A stretch of DNA of 10,000 bases from Kiritimatiellota bacterium (GCA_008636095.1 VSJD01000206.1:1-10000), one strand, 5' to 3'; shown: positions 1 through 5,649, counted from the stretch's first letter. Notes: generated by a model from the letters alone, not told the origin. Made by a program: numbers and translations.

Positions 1-5
1 ACCCG

Positions 6-44
6 CCTTCGTCAAAGCACTACGGCGGGCAGGCCCGCCGTAGT
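6..44. repeat. GC-rich dispersed repeat with perfect 12-bp inverted repeat
   Basis: Positions 19-30 (ACTACGGCGGGC) are perfectly complementary to 33-44 (GCCCGCCGTAGT) with a 2-nt spacer, so the sequence could extrude or fold into a strong hairpin. Positions 6-33 match 1601-1628 at 23 of 28 positions without gaps (my hand count), and a related sequence in the opposite orientation is at 4261-4290, which makes it a dispersed repeat family. It lies downstream of the hydrolase gene at 170-1468 and has no adjacent T-tract, so it is not a textbook intrinsic terminator. Function unknown. Confidence 0.75.
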
Positions 45-62
45 CAAAGTACTTCCACCGTC

Positions 63-135
63 GCCAAGGCTGAATTGCGAATTGCCGAAACCTCAATTCC
101 CCAAACTCATCCTGCTCACGCAAATATTAAGCACT
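63..135. repeat. 73-bp intergenic repeat, copy 1
   Basis: This stretch aligns without gaps to 1772-1844 with about 58 of 73 identities by hand; most of the differences are transitions. It ends 34 nt from the stop codon of the minus-strand hydrolase gene, so on that gene's transcript it would lie in the 3' untranslated region. It encodes nothing recognisable. It may be a dispersed element, a transcript-processing or termination element, or a relic of duplication. Confidence 0.7.
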
Positions 136-169
136 CGAGGGCTGATCCCAATCACTCTGGCGCGAGGAA

Positions 170-1468
170 CTATTTACTTACGGGAGCCTTTACGAGTTCG
201 CCGATCTTCTGATACACCTCGTCTGCAATCAGGACTATTCCGGATGGACTGTTGAAATGAATCCCGTCGCCGGAGAATAGGCCGGCGTATTTATCGCCGG
301 AAATTTTCCGGGGCAGGTCGATCAGCGGCGTGTTGGTGTCCGCCGCTACTTTGCGGACGATATCGTTGTATTCATCGTGCGCGCGGATGGCCTCTTCGAC
401 CGACGGCGTCAGGTTGCGGTGAACGAGTGCTCGGGATAATGTTGCCGCGCGCGGTGACGTCATCAGGATCGGGATTGCGCCGGCGGCGCGGACCTCGGCG
501 ACGAACCGCATCAGCGTCTGTTTATATTCCTGCGGAGGCACGCGGACGCCGGACTTGTTCTTCTTCTGTACCAGGTTGCGCTGGCTCGAGCGGGAAAGCA
601 GGAGTTGTCCGAACCGTTTCATGCGCAGGATCCTGTACAACGTCGCCCGCCCCGGGCTCATCTCGCGTGCCATCCGATTGCTGTCCGGCAGAGGGCTGAG
701 CCAGTGGTCGTTCCAGCCGTACATGATGACCACAATATCTGGCTTCAGATTTTTCGCCTGGAGTTCAAACAGGCGTAATCCCTGCACGGAGGTGTAGCCG
801 TGCACGGCCATGTTGAAGGACTCCCATGCACTGGTGCTTGGCGCCGCGCTGGCGAGTTTTGAATTCAGGTGGCCCGAGTAAGGTGGAACCCCTTGTCCCG
901 TGACGGAGTCGCCCATGCAGATCACGCGCATCGTTCCGGGTTTTTTGACGGGGTCAACCTCGCGATCAAGAAAACCAATCCGGTTCACGGTCCGCCCGTT
1001 GAATTCAGCGCCCGGCCGGAACCGGAAAAGTAACTGGGGATCGTCCAGGTAAAGCCCGTCGTTTTGCGTGTCGGATTCTTTCTGGCCGATAATCACGATC
1101 GGTGGCACGTGGGCTTCGTAACCGATGAGTTTCAGACACTGTTCCACTCCGAAGAAAAAAAGGAACGTGGCGGCCAGCGCGAGGGACGCTTTCTTGAAAG
1201 CGGAATACTCCCAGAAGCCGCTGCCTGATAAATGCTTGTGTATTACAACGCGGAAAATCAAAAAAACAGGCGGAACAAGAATAAGCGCTATGCTCCAAGG
1301 GATTACGAGATGCATTGGACCGATCGACAGCGTCAATGGCGTCATCAGCCATGCTGCCGGGACGATGATCAGGGCCGCGAAAAAGGCAAGGTCAAGAATG
1401 TACAGAAGAATGCTCATCGCATTGTTGCTCAAATCATTCCCGGCGCAGGATTTCCACCCAAGTGTCAT
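170..1468 (-). CDS. membrane-anchored SGNH/GDSL-family hydrolase
   Basis: The 432-aa product has about three hydrophobic segments (residues 19-42, 54-74 and 92-114) followed by a soluble SGNH hydrolase domain. The family blocks are visible: GDS with nucleophile Ser188, a block II glycine at 224 (NMAVHGYTS), GWND with Asn253, and DGIH with Asp401 and His404. The stretch before the GDS block (RPGAEFNGRT...NRIGF.DRE) is typical of SGNH proteins encoded in exopolysaccharide loci. Such enzymes usually hydrolyse or transfer acyl (often acetyl) esters on glycans or lipids; the active domain probably faces the periplasm, but substrate and topology are inferred. The start is uncertain: the first ATG has no Shine-Dalgarno sequence, and Met18 (ATG ending at 1417) directly before the first membrane segment is an equally good start. 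The stop is TAG. It is the last of three minus-strand genes, about 400 nt beyond the amidinotransferase gene. Confidence 0.85.
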   Translation of the reverse strand: MTLGWKSCAGNDLSNNAMSILLYILDLAFFAALIIVPAAWLMTPLTLSIGPMHLVIPWSIALILVPPVFLIFRVVIHKHLSGSGFWEYSAFKKASLALAATFLFFFGVEQCLKLIGYEAHVPPIVIIGQKESDTQNDGLYLDDPQLLFRFRPGAEFNGRTVNRIGFLDREVDPVKKPGTMRVICMGDSVTGQGVPPYSGHLNSKLASAAPSTSAWESFNMAVHGYTSVQGLRLFELQAKNLKPDIVVIMYGWNDHWLSPLPDSNRMAREMSPGRATLYRILRMKRFGQLLLSRSSQRNLVQKKNKSGVRVPPQEYKQTLMRFVAEVRAAGAIPILMTSPRAATLSRALVHRNLTPSVEEAIRAHDEYNDIVRKVAADTNTPLIDLPRKISGDKYAGLFSGDGIHFNSPSGIVLIADEVYQKIGELVKAPVSK

Positions 1469-1771
1469 ATCCGGCGGCGCTCACGGCGACCAAGGGTCAT
1501 ACGAACAAGCCTATTTCTGGGCCTGCTGCCCCACTTGCGCGTTCATTACGGTTTTAAATTTATCAGGGCATATCCGGAAAAGCCAGTTGAAATAGACCCT
1601 CCTGCGCCAAAGCGCTATGGAGGGCAGGCGGCATGATCTGCGGGGATGGATCAGGGGTAGCGGTAATTGGTCGGGAATGAGGTTCTATCGCTGGTTGCCT
1701 GCTGCGGACAAGTGACATTTATCCCCGCCCTCAACAGGTAGCCGCCTTCCGTTTCTATTCGCTGATCGGTA
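1469..1771. other. non-coding spacer with one repeat copy
   Basis: This region lies between the hydrolase and amidinotransferase genes. Open frames crossing it are extensions of antisense shadows of the hydrolase gene and show no protein-like features. It contains the repeat copy at 1601-1628 and borders the 73-bp repeat at 1772-1844. I could not identify a convincing minus-strand promoter for the hydrolase gene, so whether that gene has its own promoter is open. Confidence 0.5.
1601..1628. repeat. dispersed repeat, diverged copy
   Basis: This 28-nt stretch matches 6-33 in the same orientation at 23 of 28 positions, sharing CAAAGC, CTA and GGGCAGG blocks. Unlike the copy at the window start it is not followed by a complementary arm, so the hairpin has been lost or was never present. 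It lies between two minus-strand genes and does not encode anything. Confidence 0.6.
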
Positions 1772-1844
1772 GGCAAGGCTGAATTACGAATTACCGAAAC
1801 CTTAATTCTTTAAAATCATTCTGCACAAAAAAATGTTAAGTACT
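1772..1844. repeat. 73-bp intergenic repeat, copy 2
   Basis: Ungapped partner of the copy at 63-135, about four-fifths identical. It ends 23 nt from the TAA stop of the minus-strand amidinotransferase gene, the same relative position that copy 1 has to the hydrolase gene. This copy is AT-richer. A short related segment (GGCAAGG.TGAATT) also occurs at 2832-2845, inside the 5' end of the amidinotransferase gene. Confidence 0.7.
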
Positions 1845-1867
1845 AATTCAAGGCGACCCTGATTTTT

Positions 1868-2854
1868 TTATTCTTCCCGGCTTACGGGTCCCTTCGCAAG
1901 GACGCCGGTCAGGCAGCGCGGACCACTCCCGTAGGCCATGCTCATGCTGTAGGGCTGAACGATTGTCTCGATGCCCCGCTTCTTATATTCGGGCACGAGG
2001 CGCTCGTATTCTGTTGCCATGATGATGGTCTTTTCGTTGATAGAAAGACTGTTGGCGCCAAAGGAGGGGCCGTCCCCAGGCTCAATGCGCACCTTGATCT
2101 TGTCCCAGCTCTCAAGCGGCTTGGGCATCTCCTTCACGAGTTCCGGATAATAGGTTAGCAAGCCCGGGCGGTTGAGCATGAGGACGGTATCCAAGTGCAG
2201 GACACTGCCGGCAAGCGGCACCTTGAAGATCCGGTACTCATGTCCCATAAACTGTCGGAGCCAATCTATACCGGCATCGCTCGTCCCCAGGCCGGAGTGG
2301 CCAACGTAGATGTTGTGGCCGTCGAGCATGATGTCGCCGTTCTCCAGGTAGATGTCATTCTCGGTGTAATGCGGCGAGGCCGGCGGCAGGGCCACGTATC
2401 GCACGTCGGCGCCTTTCAGGAGCGGTTCGAGGACAGGACGGACAGTGTAGACCTGCTTGCGACGGAACGGGTAGCGCAGGTTGTTGAGCAGGATGCAGTT
2501 CTTGCCGATGAACCGGAAGAAATCGGCGCCGCCACTGAAAACCGCGCCCTTCTGTACGTTATCGAGGAAGTGCGCCTCCTCCGGATACTTGAACGGGATG
2601 TTGCGATGGACCTTGACGCCGCATTTCTGCACCGCCTTGACATGGTTTTTGATCTGTTCGCGCAATACCTTGATCTGGTCCGGAACCACCTCGATGGATT
2701 TCCTTCCGCCATATTTCCTGCAATACTCCTGGCCGTCCTTGCCCATCCATGCGAAGGCGGTCATCCACTCCGGCTCGACATAGTCGTGTTCGATACCGAT
2801 GAAAACCTCTCTGAGCGTCCCCCACCCGGCCGGCAAGGTTGAATTGCTTGCCAC
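1868..2854 (-). CDS. amidinotransferase (guanidino-group-modifying enzyme superfamily)
   Basis: The 328-aa protein belongs to the superfamily of glycine/inosamine amidinotransferases, arginine deiminase and dimethylarginine dimethylaminohydrolase, which act through a covalent Cys-amidino intermediate. Visible signatures are the N-terminal WGTLREVFIG, the carboxylate motif ENGD (171-174), HLD with catalytic His220, a conserved GANS (266-269) and the nucleophile Cys314 in PRCLTG. Family members transfer the amidino group of arginine to an amine such as glycine or an inosamine phosphate; the acceptor here is unknown, and a hydrolase function is possible. Translation must start at GTG (2852-2854), because an in-frame TAG lies two codons upstream and the next Met (32) would remove the WGTLREV motif. 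There is no Shine-Dalgarno sequence at normal distance (GGGAGGG is about 24 nt away), and the start lies inside a palindrome. It follows the glycosyltransferase gene by 65 nt, suggesting co-transcription. Confidence 0.85.
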   Translation of the reverse strand: MASNSTLPAGWGTLREVFIGIEHDYVEPEWMTAFAWMGKDGQEYCRKYGGRKSIEVVPDQIKVLREQIKNHVKAVQKCGVKVHRNIPFKYPEEAHFLDNVQKGAVFSGGADFFRFIGKNCILLNNLRYPFRRKQVYTVRPVLEPLLKGADVRYVALPPASPHYTENDIYLENGDIMLDGHNIYVGHSGLGTSDAGIDWLRQFMGHEYRIFKVPLAGSVLHLDTVLMLNRPGLLTYYPELVKEMPKPLESWDKIKVRIEPGDGPSFGANSLSINEKTIIMATEYERLVPEYKKRGIETIVQPYSMSMAYGSGPRCLTGVLAKGPVSREE

Positions 2855-2881
2855 GCGCTAGGCGTGGTCGAATGCTTGCCC
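2831..2881. repeat. nested inverted/direct repeat covering the amidinotransferase start
   Basis: An inner perfect inverted repeat (CCACGC 2851-2856, GCGTGG 2862-2867, 5-nt loop) is flanked by a direct repeat, GAATTGCTTGCC (2841-2852) and GAATGCTTGCC (2870-2880). Outer complementary arms are GGCAAG (2832-2837) and CTTGCC (2875-2880). The GTG start codon (2852-2854) sits in the inner stem. The segment 2832-2845 resembles the start of the 73-bp repeats. This could be an inserted small repeat element or a regulatory hairpin. Confidence 0.55.
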
Positions 2882-2919
2882 TCCCTGATTACCTGCCCCG
2901 ATACCTTCCGGAGTGGCTG

Positions 2920-4185
2920 TTACGACCCGAAAATATCAAGAATCAACCCGCGCAGTTTCCGGCGAAGCACAGCATACGAATAATGCCGTATCGCCAGTTG
3001 ATAATTGTGCTCAGCCATTTCTTCCGATACTTCAGGAGTCGTCAGGACCTTGCGAGTTGCGTCAATCGTTTCTTGCGTGATGTAGCCATCAAACTCGATT
3101 GCGTTGAACCCTTTGGGCTTGATGTCAGTGGCGTATATGGAATAGTTGTTGATCACAAGCGGTCGGCGATAATAAATCGCTTCCAGAAAGGCATTGCCAA
3201 AGCCTTCAAAAGAGGAAGGATAGGTGACCAGATCCGCATGCGGATAAACATCTGCCAGGGAATAGATTTTCCTGCCATCCGGTGTTGTGCCCCGTTGGCC
3301 TTGAATGAGATCACAGATGAACAAAGTTTTCACGTTCAAAGATTTCGCATAATCCCGAATTCGTTTTTCATATCCAAACTCTTCGTCGCCCGATGCGTAA
3401 GAAATGACGAGCTTGGCTTTCAAGCCCAGATGACTGACTAATTCGATGGCGTGTTCAATGCCTTTGCGCCGAACGACGCGGGTTGGTTGCAGGATAAAAT
3501 ATTCGTCATCTTCAAACTCCAGGTCCCGGCGAATATCAGCGGCATAGCCGTCCGGCGGGGGCGGAGGATTTTCGAAATCCATGATATTTGGAATTAATTC
3601 CGATGAAATTCCAGTCCTTAAACTCAATTGGTTTTTGGCTGATGAGTTAATTACAACATGCCAAAGGAGAGGAATGTGAGGGGGAAAGGCCATATTCAGA
3701 TATTCCCAAACCGCGTTAACAAGAAAACGTTTGCGTTCCCAGAACATGTCATGGTGATGCGCGATGCTGTGCAAACCGGATTCGGCAATGACTTCGGTAA
3801 TGGCCATGCCCAGTGGTAAATTCATTGGAATTGCCAACGCGTTTTCGGGGATCAATAAATCGATTTTGTATTTGGCGATGAACGCATAGATCTGTTTTTT
3901 TAGATAATCTTTCATCGCGTGAATTTGTTGGGTAACTGCCAGTTTTCTGGTCTGCACCCCAAAACAGGCTTTCTGGATTTGTTGTATTTCCGGGTGATTA
4001 AAATGGGCTTCCGGAACCAGGAAGGACCGGTCCATTGAATGGTCCAGTTCTCCGGCCATATAGAAACAGGACACCTCTTTTTCCTCAAAGACGGACGCCC
4101 ATTTACGGGTCTCAAGCGAGACGCCGTCCATCCCTGCTAAACGGGTTGAAATAAAACCGATGTTATACCTTCGCGCTTGTTTCAT
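2920..4185 (-). CDS. GT-B fold glycosyltransferase, GT4-like
   Basis: The 421-aa protein has the two-domain layout of a GT4-type retaining glycosyltransferase. The N-terminal half begins with a beta strand and glycine loop (GFISTRLAGMDGVSLE, 10-25). The C-terminal half has a basic donor-phosphate segment (PTRVVRRKG, 234-242) and the EX7E-type motif EGFGNAFLE with Glu327 and Glu335. There is no signal peptide or membrane span, so it is cytoplasmic. It presumably transfers a sugar from a nucleotide-sugar to a glycan, lipid or small acceptor; donor and acceptor cannot be read from sequence. I chose the ATG at 4183-4185 because a perfect AGGAGG (4193-4198) stands 7 nt upstream; an in-frame ATG 22 codons earlier has no such site. 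The gene is visibly AT-richer than its neighbours, hinting at separate acquisition. It is first in the minus-strand series followed by the amidinotransferase. Confidence 0.88.
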   Translation of the reverse strand: MKQARRYNIGFISTRLAGMDGVSLETRKWASVFEEKEVSCFYMAGELDHSMDRSFLVPEAHFNHPEIQQIQKACFGVQTRKLAVTQQIHAMKDYLKKQIYAFIAKYKIDLLIPENALAIPMNLPLGMAITEVIAESGLHSIAHHHDMFWERKRFLVNAVWEYLNMAFPPHIPLLWHVVINSSAKNQLSLRTGISSELIPNIMDFENPPPPPDGYAADIRRDLEFEDDEYFILQPTRVVRRKGIEHAIELVSHLGLKAKLVISYASGDEEFGYEKRIRDYAKSLNVKTLFICDLIQGQRGTTPDGRKIYSLADVYPHADLVTYPSSFEGFGNAFLEAIYYRRPLVINNYSIYATDIKPKGFNAIEFDGYITQETIDATRKVLTTPEVSEEMAEHNYQLAIRHYSYAVLRRKLRGLILDIFGS

Positions 4186-4192
4186 TAAACAT

Positions 4193-4198
4193 CCTCCT
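4193..4198 (-). promoter_or_regulatory. ribosome binding site of the glycosyltransferase
   Basis: The minus strand reads AGGAGG 7 nt before the ATG at 4185. This canonical site decides the start against the longer reading frame opening at 4251. Confidence 0.85.
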
Positions 4199-4210
4199 GA
4201 GGCGCAATTT

Positions 4211-4238
4211 ATCCTACAGGGTATTCCCTGATGGGCAA
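4211..4238 (-). promoter_or_regulatory. possible promoter with palindromic spacer, glycosyltransferase gene
   Basis: On the minus strand TTGCCC (4233-4238) is followed after 16 nt by TAGGAT (4211-4216), each matching four of six consensus positions. The spacer contains a perfect inverted repeat, CAGGG-N4-CCCTG (4217-4230), positioned where a repressor could act. The elements are weak, so this is tentative. Confidence 0.35.
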
Positions 4239-4640
4239 TCGTGTGAAGCACCCCGTGGCACCTGTCCTGCGAAGCCTTGGCGAAGAAGGGTGATGATGAG
4301 GTAAAAGGTCCGGAGTGTCAAGCGCATCCGCCGTCCGGCGTGGCGTCTGTTGTCCGTCTCCCCCCCTAGATGATCGGAAGTCGGAAGCCAACAAAATCGC
4401 TGAGAAGAGATGCCCATATTCGCAGGATCCTCGGGACTCCACAACGAATGGCACATTTTAAGGGTTCTTTTCTGGATCCACCGTTACCCCCCACCTGCGT
4501 CCTGATGGCGAGATTGCGTTTGGTCAAATGATCAAATTTTCCCGGTAATCAATGAGTTTATGTCAGAATCCAGAAATCCAACGGCACGGGTACAACCCGG
4601 CAGCTTGATCTTGCGTACCCCGGCACGTAATAATATCTGT
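4239..4640. other. long intergenic region, no convincing gene
   Basis: Between the divergent glycosyltransferase and nikR genes there is about 1 kb without a convincing protein gene. In this first part the short open frames have no domain features and no supported starts. It contains the repeat copy at 4261-4290 and otherwise nothing I recognise; a complete RNA gene was not seen. Confidence 0.5.
4261..4290 (-). repeat. dispersed repeat, copy in opposite orientation
   Basis: The reverse complement contains TTCGCCAAGGCTTCGCAGG, which parallels TTCGTCAAAGC...GGCGGGCAGG of the copy at the window start, with a 2-nt length difference. It marks a third member of the repeat family in this window and lies about 70 nt upstream of the glycosyltransferase start. 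Confidence 0.5.
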
Positions 4641-4669
4641 TTGAATATACGCCCGGCATACCGTATTTT
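4641..4669 (+). promoter_or_regulatory. promoter-like sequence before the tRNA-Ser fragment
   Basis: TTGAAT (4641-4646) and TATTTT (4664-4669) are separated by 17 nt, and the tRNA 5' end follows 21 nt after the -10 element. Position and spacing fit the original promoter of the now broken tRNA gene. It may still be active and would then transcribe into the repeat region beyond. Confidence 0.4.
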
Positions 4670-4690
4670 AATAACGGTACGTTCCTATTT

Positions 4691-4731
4691 GGAAGGGTGG
4701 CTGAGTGGACTATAGCACCGGTCTTGAAAAC
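4691..4731 (+). pseudogene. truncated tRNA-Ser(UGA), 5' half only
   Basis: Reads as the 5' half of a bacterial tRNA-Ser: acceptor strand GGAAGGG (4691-4697), TG at positions 8-9, D stem GCT/AGC (4699-4701 and 4714-4716) with a GAGTGGAC-type D loop, anticodon 5' strand CCGGT (4718-4722) and anticodon loop CTTGAAA (4723-4729) with anticodon TGA. The 3' strand should read ACCGG but reads ACGAC, so tRNA identity ends at about 4731. No long variable arm, T arm (GGTTCGAATCC-like) or acceptor 3' strand occurs anywhere between here and nikR. It cannot make a functional tRNA. Breakage at the anticodon loop is compatible with an integrase-mediated event or a later deletion. Confidence 0.75.
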
Positions 4732-4805
4732 GACCCAAAAGATTTTGTAAAATATTGATATTCGCTTAATTACAAAAGCAAAAACAACTTACGAAAAACG
4801 CGATT

Positions 4806-4835
4806 TTACCATGAGTTACCATGGGTAACCATGAA
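4806..4835. repeat. three tandem 10-bp TTACCATG repeats
   Basis: TTACCATGAG (4806-4815), TTACCATGGG (4816-4825) and TAACCATGAA (4826-4835) follow each other head to tail with a period of 10 bp, about one helical turn. This would put binding sites on the same face of the DNA, as in protein-binding arrays such as integrase arm sites, iterons or operators. No protein partner is encoded in the window. Confidence 0.7.
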
Positions 4836-4844
4836 TCCCTCCCG

Positions 4845-4895
4845 ACCGGTGACAAGTGGTGACAAGTTTTTTGTCACCGGTACGCGGTGACAAGT
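4845..4895. repeat. GGTGACAA(GT) repeat cluster with hairpin potential
   Basis: GGTGACAAGT occurs at 4848-4857, 4858-4867 and 4886-4895, and its core is present in reverse as TTGTCACC at 4871-4878. The reverse copy can pair either with 4858-4865 (8 bp, 5-nt loop) or with the extended arm 4845-4855 (ACCGGTGACAA with TTGTCACCGGT at 4871-4881, 11 bp, 15-nt loop). The cluster begins about 115 nt beyond the broken tRNA-Ser. It resembles an array of binding sites for a recombinase, replication initiator or regulator. Confidence 0.7.
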
Positions 4896-4922
4896 TTCTG
4901 CCATGCAGCGCTCCCCTACTCG

Positions 4923-4958
4923 CGTCATGATCCTCCCCGTAGCGCGAGGATTATGACG
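4923..4958. repeat. imperfect 13-bp inverted repeat
   Basis: CGTCATGATCCTC (4923-4935) is complementary to GAGGATTATGACG (4946-4958) except for one position, with a 10-nt loop. No T-tract follows, so a classical terminator is unlikely. It could be an operator or part of the putative attachment-site region. Confidence 0.55.
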
Positions 4959-5118
4959 GCGGATCGCCGGCCAGGATCAACAGCACAAGCGGTTGAATAC
5001 GAGAATGACGAGTAATGTGTTGTTGCAACGTTGCTTTGAGCAACTGGTTGCGAAGCTGAATGTTTAAGTCTGGTCTTATGAACCCATATTGTGTGTGATC
5101 CAGTCAAGGAGATGCCCT

Positions 5119-5178
5119 CTTTTAAATCTCTTTTAAATTTTTGTTTGACATGGTGATATTTGGGTTGTAGATTAATAC
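5119..5178 (+). promoter_or_regulatory. nikR promoter region
   Basis: TTGACA (5145-5150) and TAGATT (5168-5173) are separated by 17 nt, a good sigma-70-type promoter ending 26 nt before the nikR ATG. Just upstream an AT-rich direct repeat, CTTTTAAAT at 5119-5127 and 5130-5138, could act as an UP element or operator. Overlapping the -10 is a weak palindrome-like pair (GTGATAT 5153-5159, TTAATAC 5172-5178) that could be a degenerate NikR site for autoregulation; this last point is speculative. Confidence 0.55.
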
Positions 5179-5180
5179 GA

Positions 5181-5187
5181 AAGGAGG
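5181..5187 (+). promoter_or_regulatory. ribosome binding site of nikR
   Basis: AAGGAGG stands 12 nt before the ATG at 5200. The spacing is somewhat long, but no nearer in-frame start exists: the GTG at 5192 runs into a stop after two codons. Confidence 0.7.
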
Positions 5188-5199
5188 AATAGTGTTATC

Positions 5200-5613
5200 A
5201 TGATCACCCGTTTTTCCACCGCCCTGGAACCAGATTTGCTGGCCGCCTTCGACTTGTTTCTCACCCGGCATGGCTACCAAAACCGCTCGGAAGCCGTGCG
5301 CGACCTGATTCGCAAAGAAATGGTGGACGAACAATGGCGTAGCGCGCAAGGCAGTGTGGTCGGCGTGATCTCCTTGGCCTATGCACATCAACAGCATAAA
5401 TTACAGGATCATTTGACCGATCTGCAGCATGAAGACCACGACCTGATCCTCAGCACAACCCACATCCACCTGGACCACGATAACTGCCTGGAGGTCATCA
5501 TGGTCCGCGGACCAGCGTCCCGGGTCAAGACCTTGGCCGATCGCCTCATCGCCCTGCGGGGCGTCAAGCACGGCGGCTTGACAATCACCGCCTCCGGCCA
5601 AGCATCGAAATAA
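5200..5613 (+). CDS. nikR: nickel-responsive transcriptional regulator NikR
   Basis: The 137-aa protein closely matches the NikR layout (E. coli NikR has 133 aa). An N-terminal ribbon-helix-helix DNA-binding domain (MITRFSTALEPDLLAAFD...NRSEAVRDLIR, 1-40) is joined to a C-terminal ACT-like tetramerisation and nickel-binding domain. The four high-affinity nickel ligands are all present: His77 (LQHEDH), His88 and His90 (THIHLDHDNC) and Cys96, each one position later than in the E. coli protein. NikR tetramers bind a palindromic operator when loaded with nickel and repress nickel uptake genes. Here it stands directly upstream of an outer-membrane receptor and ECF transporter genes in the same orientation, so that operon is its expected target. 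It is cytoplasmic, and the four-ligand set favours nickel over other metals. Confidence 0.95.
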   Translation: MITRFSTALEPDLLAAFDLFLTRHGYQNRSEAVRDLIRKEMVDEQWRSAQGSVVGVISLAYAHQQHKLQDHLTDLQHEDHDLILSTTHIHLDHDNCLEVIMVRGPASRVKTLADRLIALRGVKHGGLTITASGQASK

Positions 5614-5649
5614 TGCGCTATTCTGTCGGCTATTTTTTTTGGTCTATCG

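Noticed and set aside
1125..1636. Plus-strand open frames of 134-156 codons
   Set aside because: They run antisense to the hydrolase gene, show no family motifs, low-complexity basic composition and no ribosome binding site; they are shadows.
2195..2842. Plus-strand 215-codon open frame
   Set aside because: It lies antisense to the amidinotransferase, whose catalytic motifs are clear; the plus-strand product has no recognisable domain and is a typical shadow in GC-rich DNA.
4209..4456. Minus-strand open frames of about 80 codons upstream of the glycosyltransferase
   Set aside because: They cross the dispersed repeat at 4261-4290, overlap each other in different frames, and have no supported start or domain.
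4845..4881. Transcription terminator
   Set aside because: The T-run is inside the loop rather than after the stem, and no gene ends just upstream.
4806..4895. CRISPR array
   Set aside because: Repeats are only about 10 bp, are adjacent without spacers of uniform size, and no cas genes are present.
4732..5199. Intron-containing tRNA-Ser with the 3' exon downstream
   Set aside because: No T-arm-like or acceptor 3' sequence matching the 5' half occurs before nikR, and the following genes leave no room for a normal intron plus exon, so a truncated tRNA fits better.
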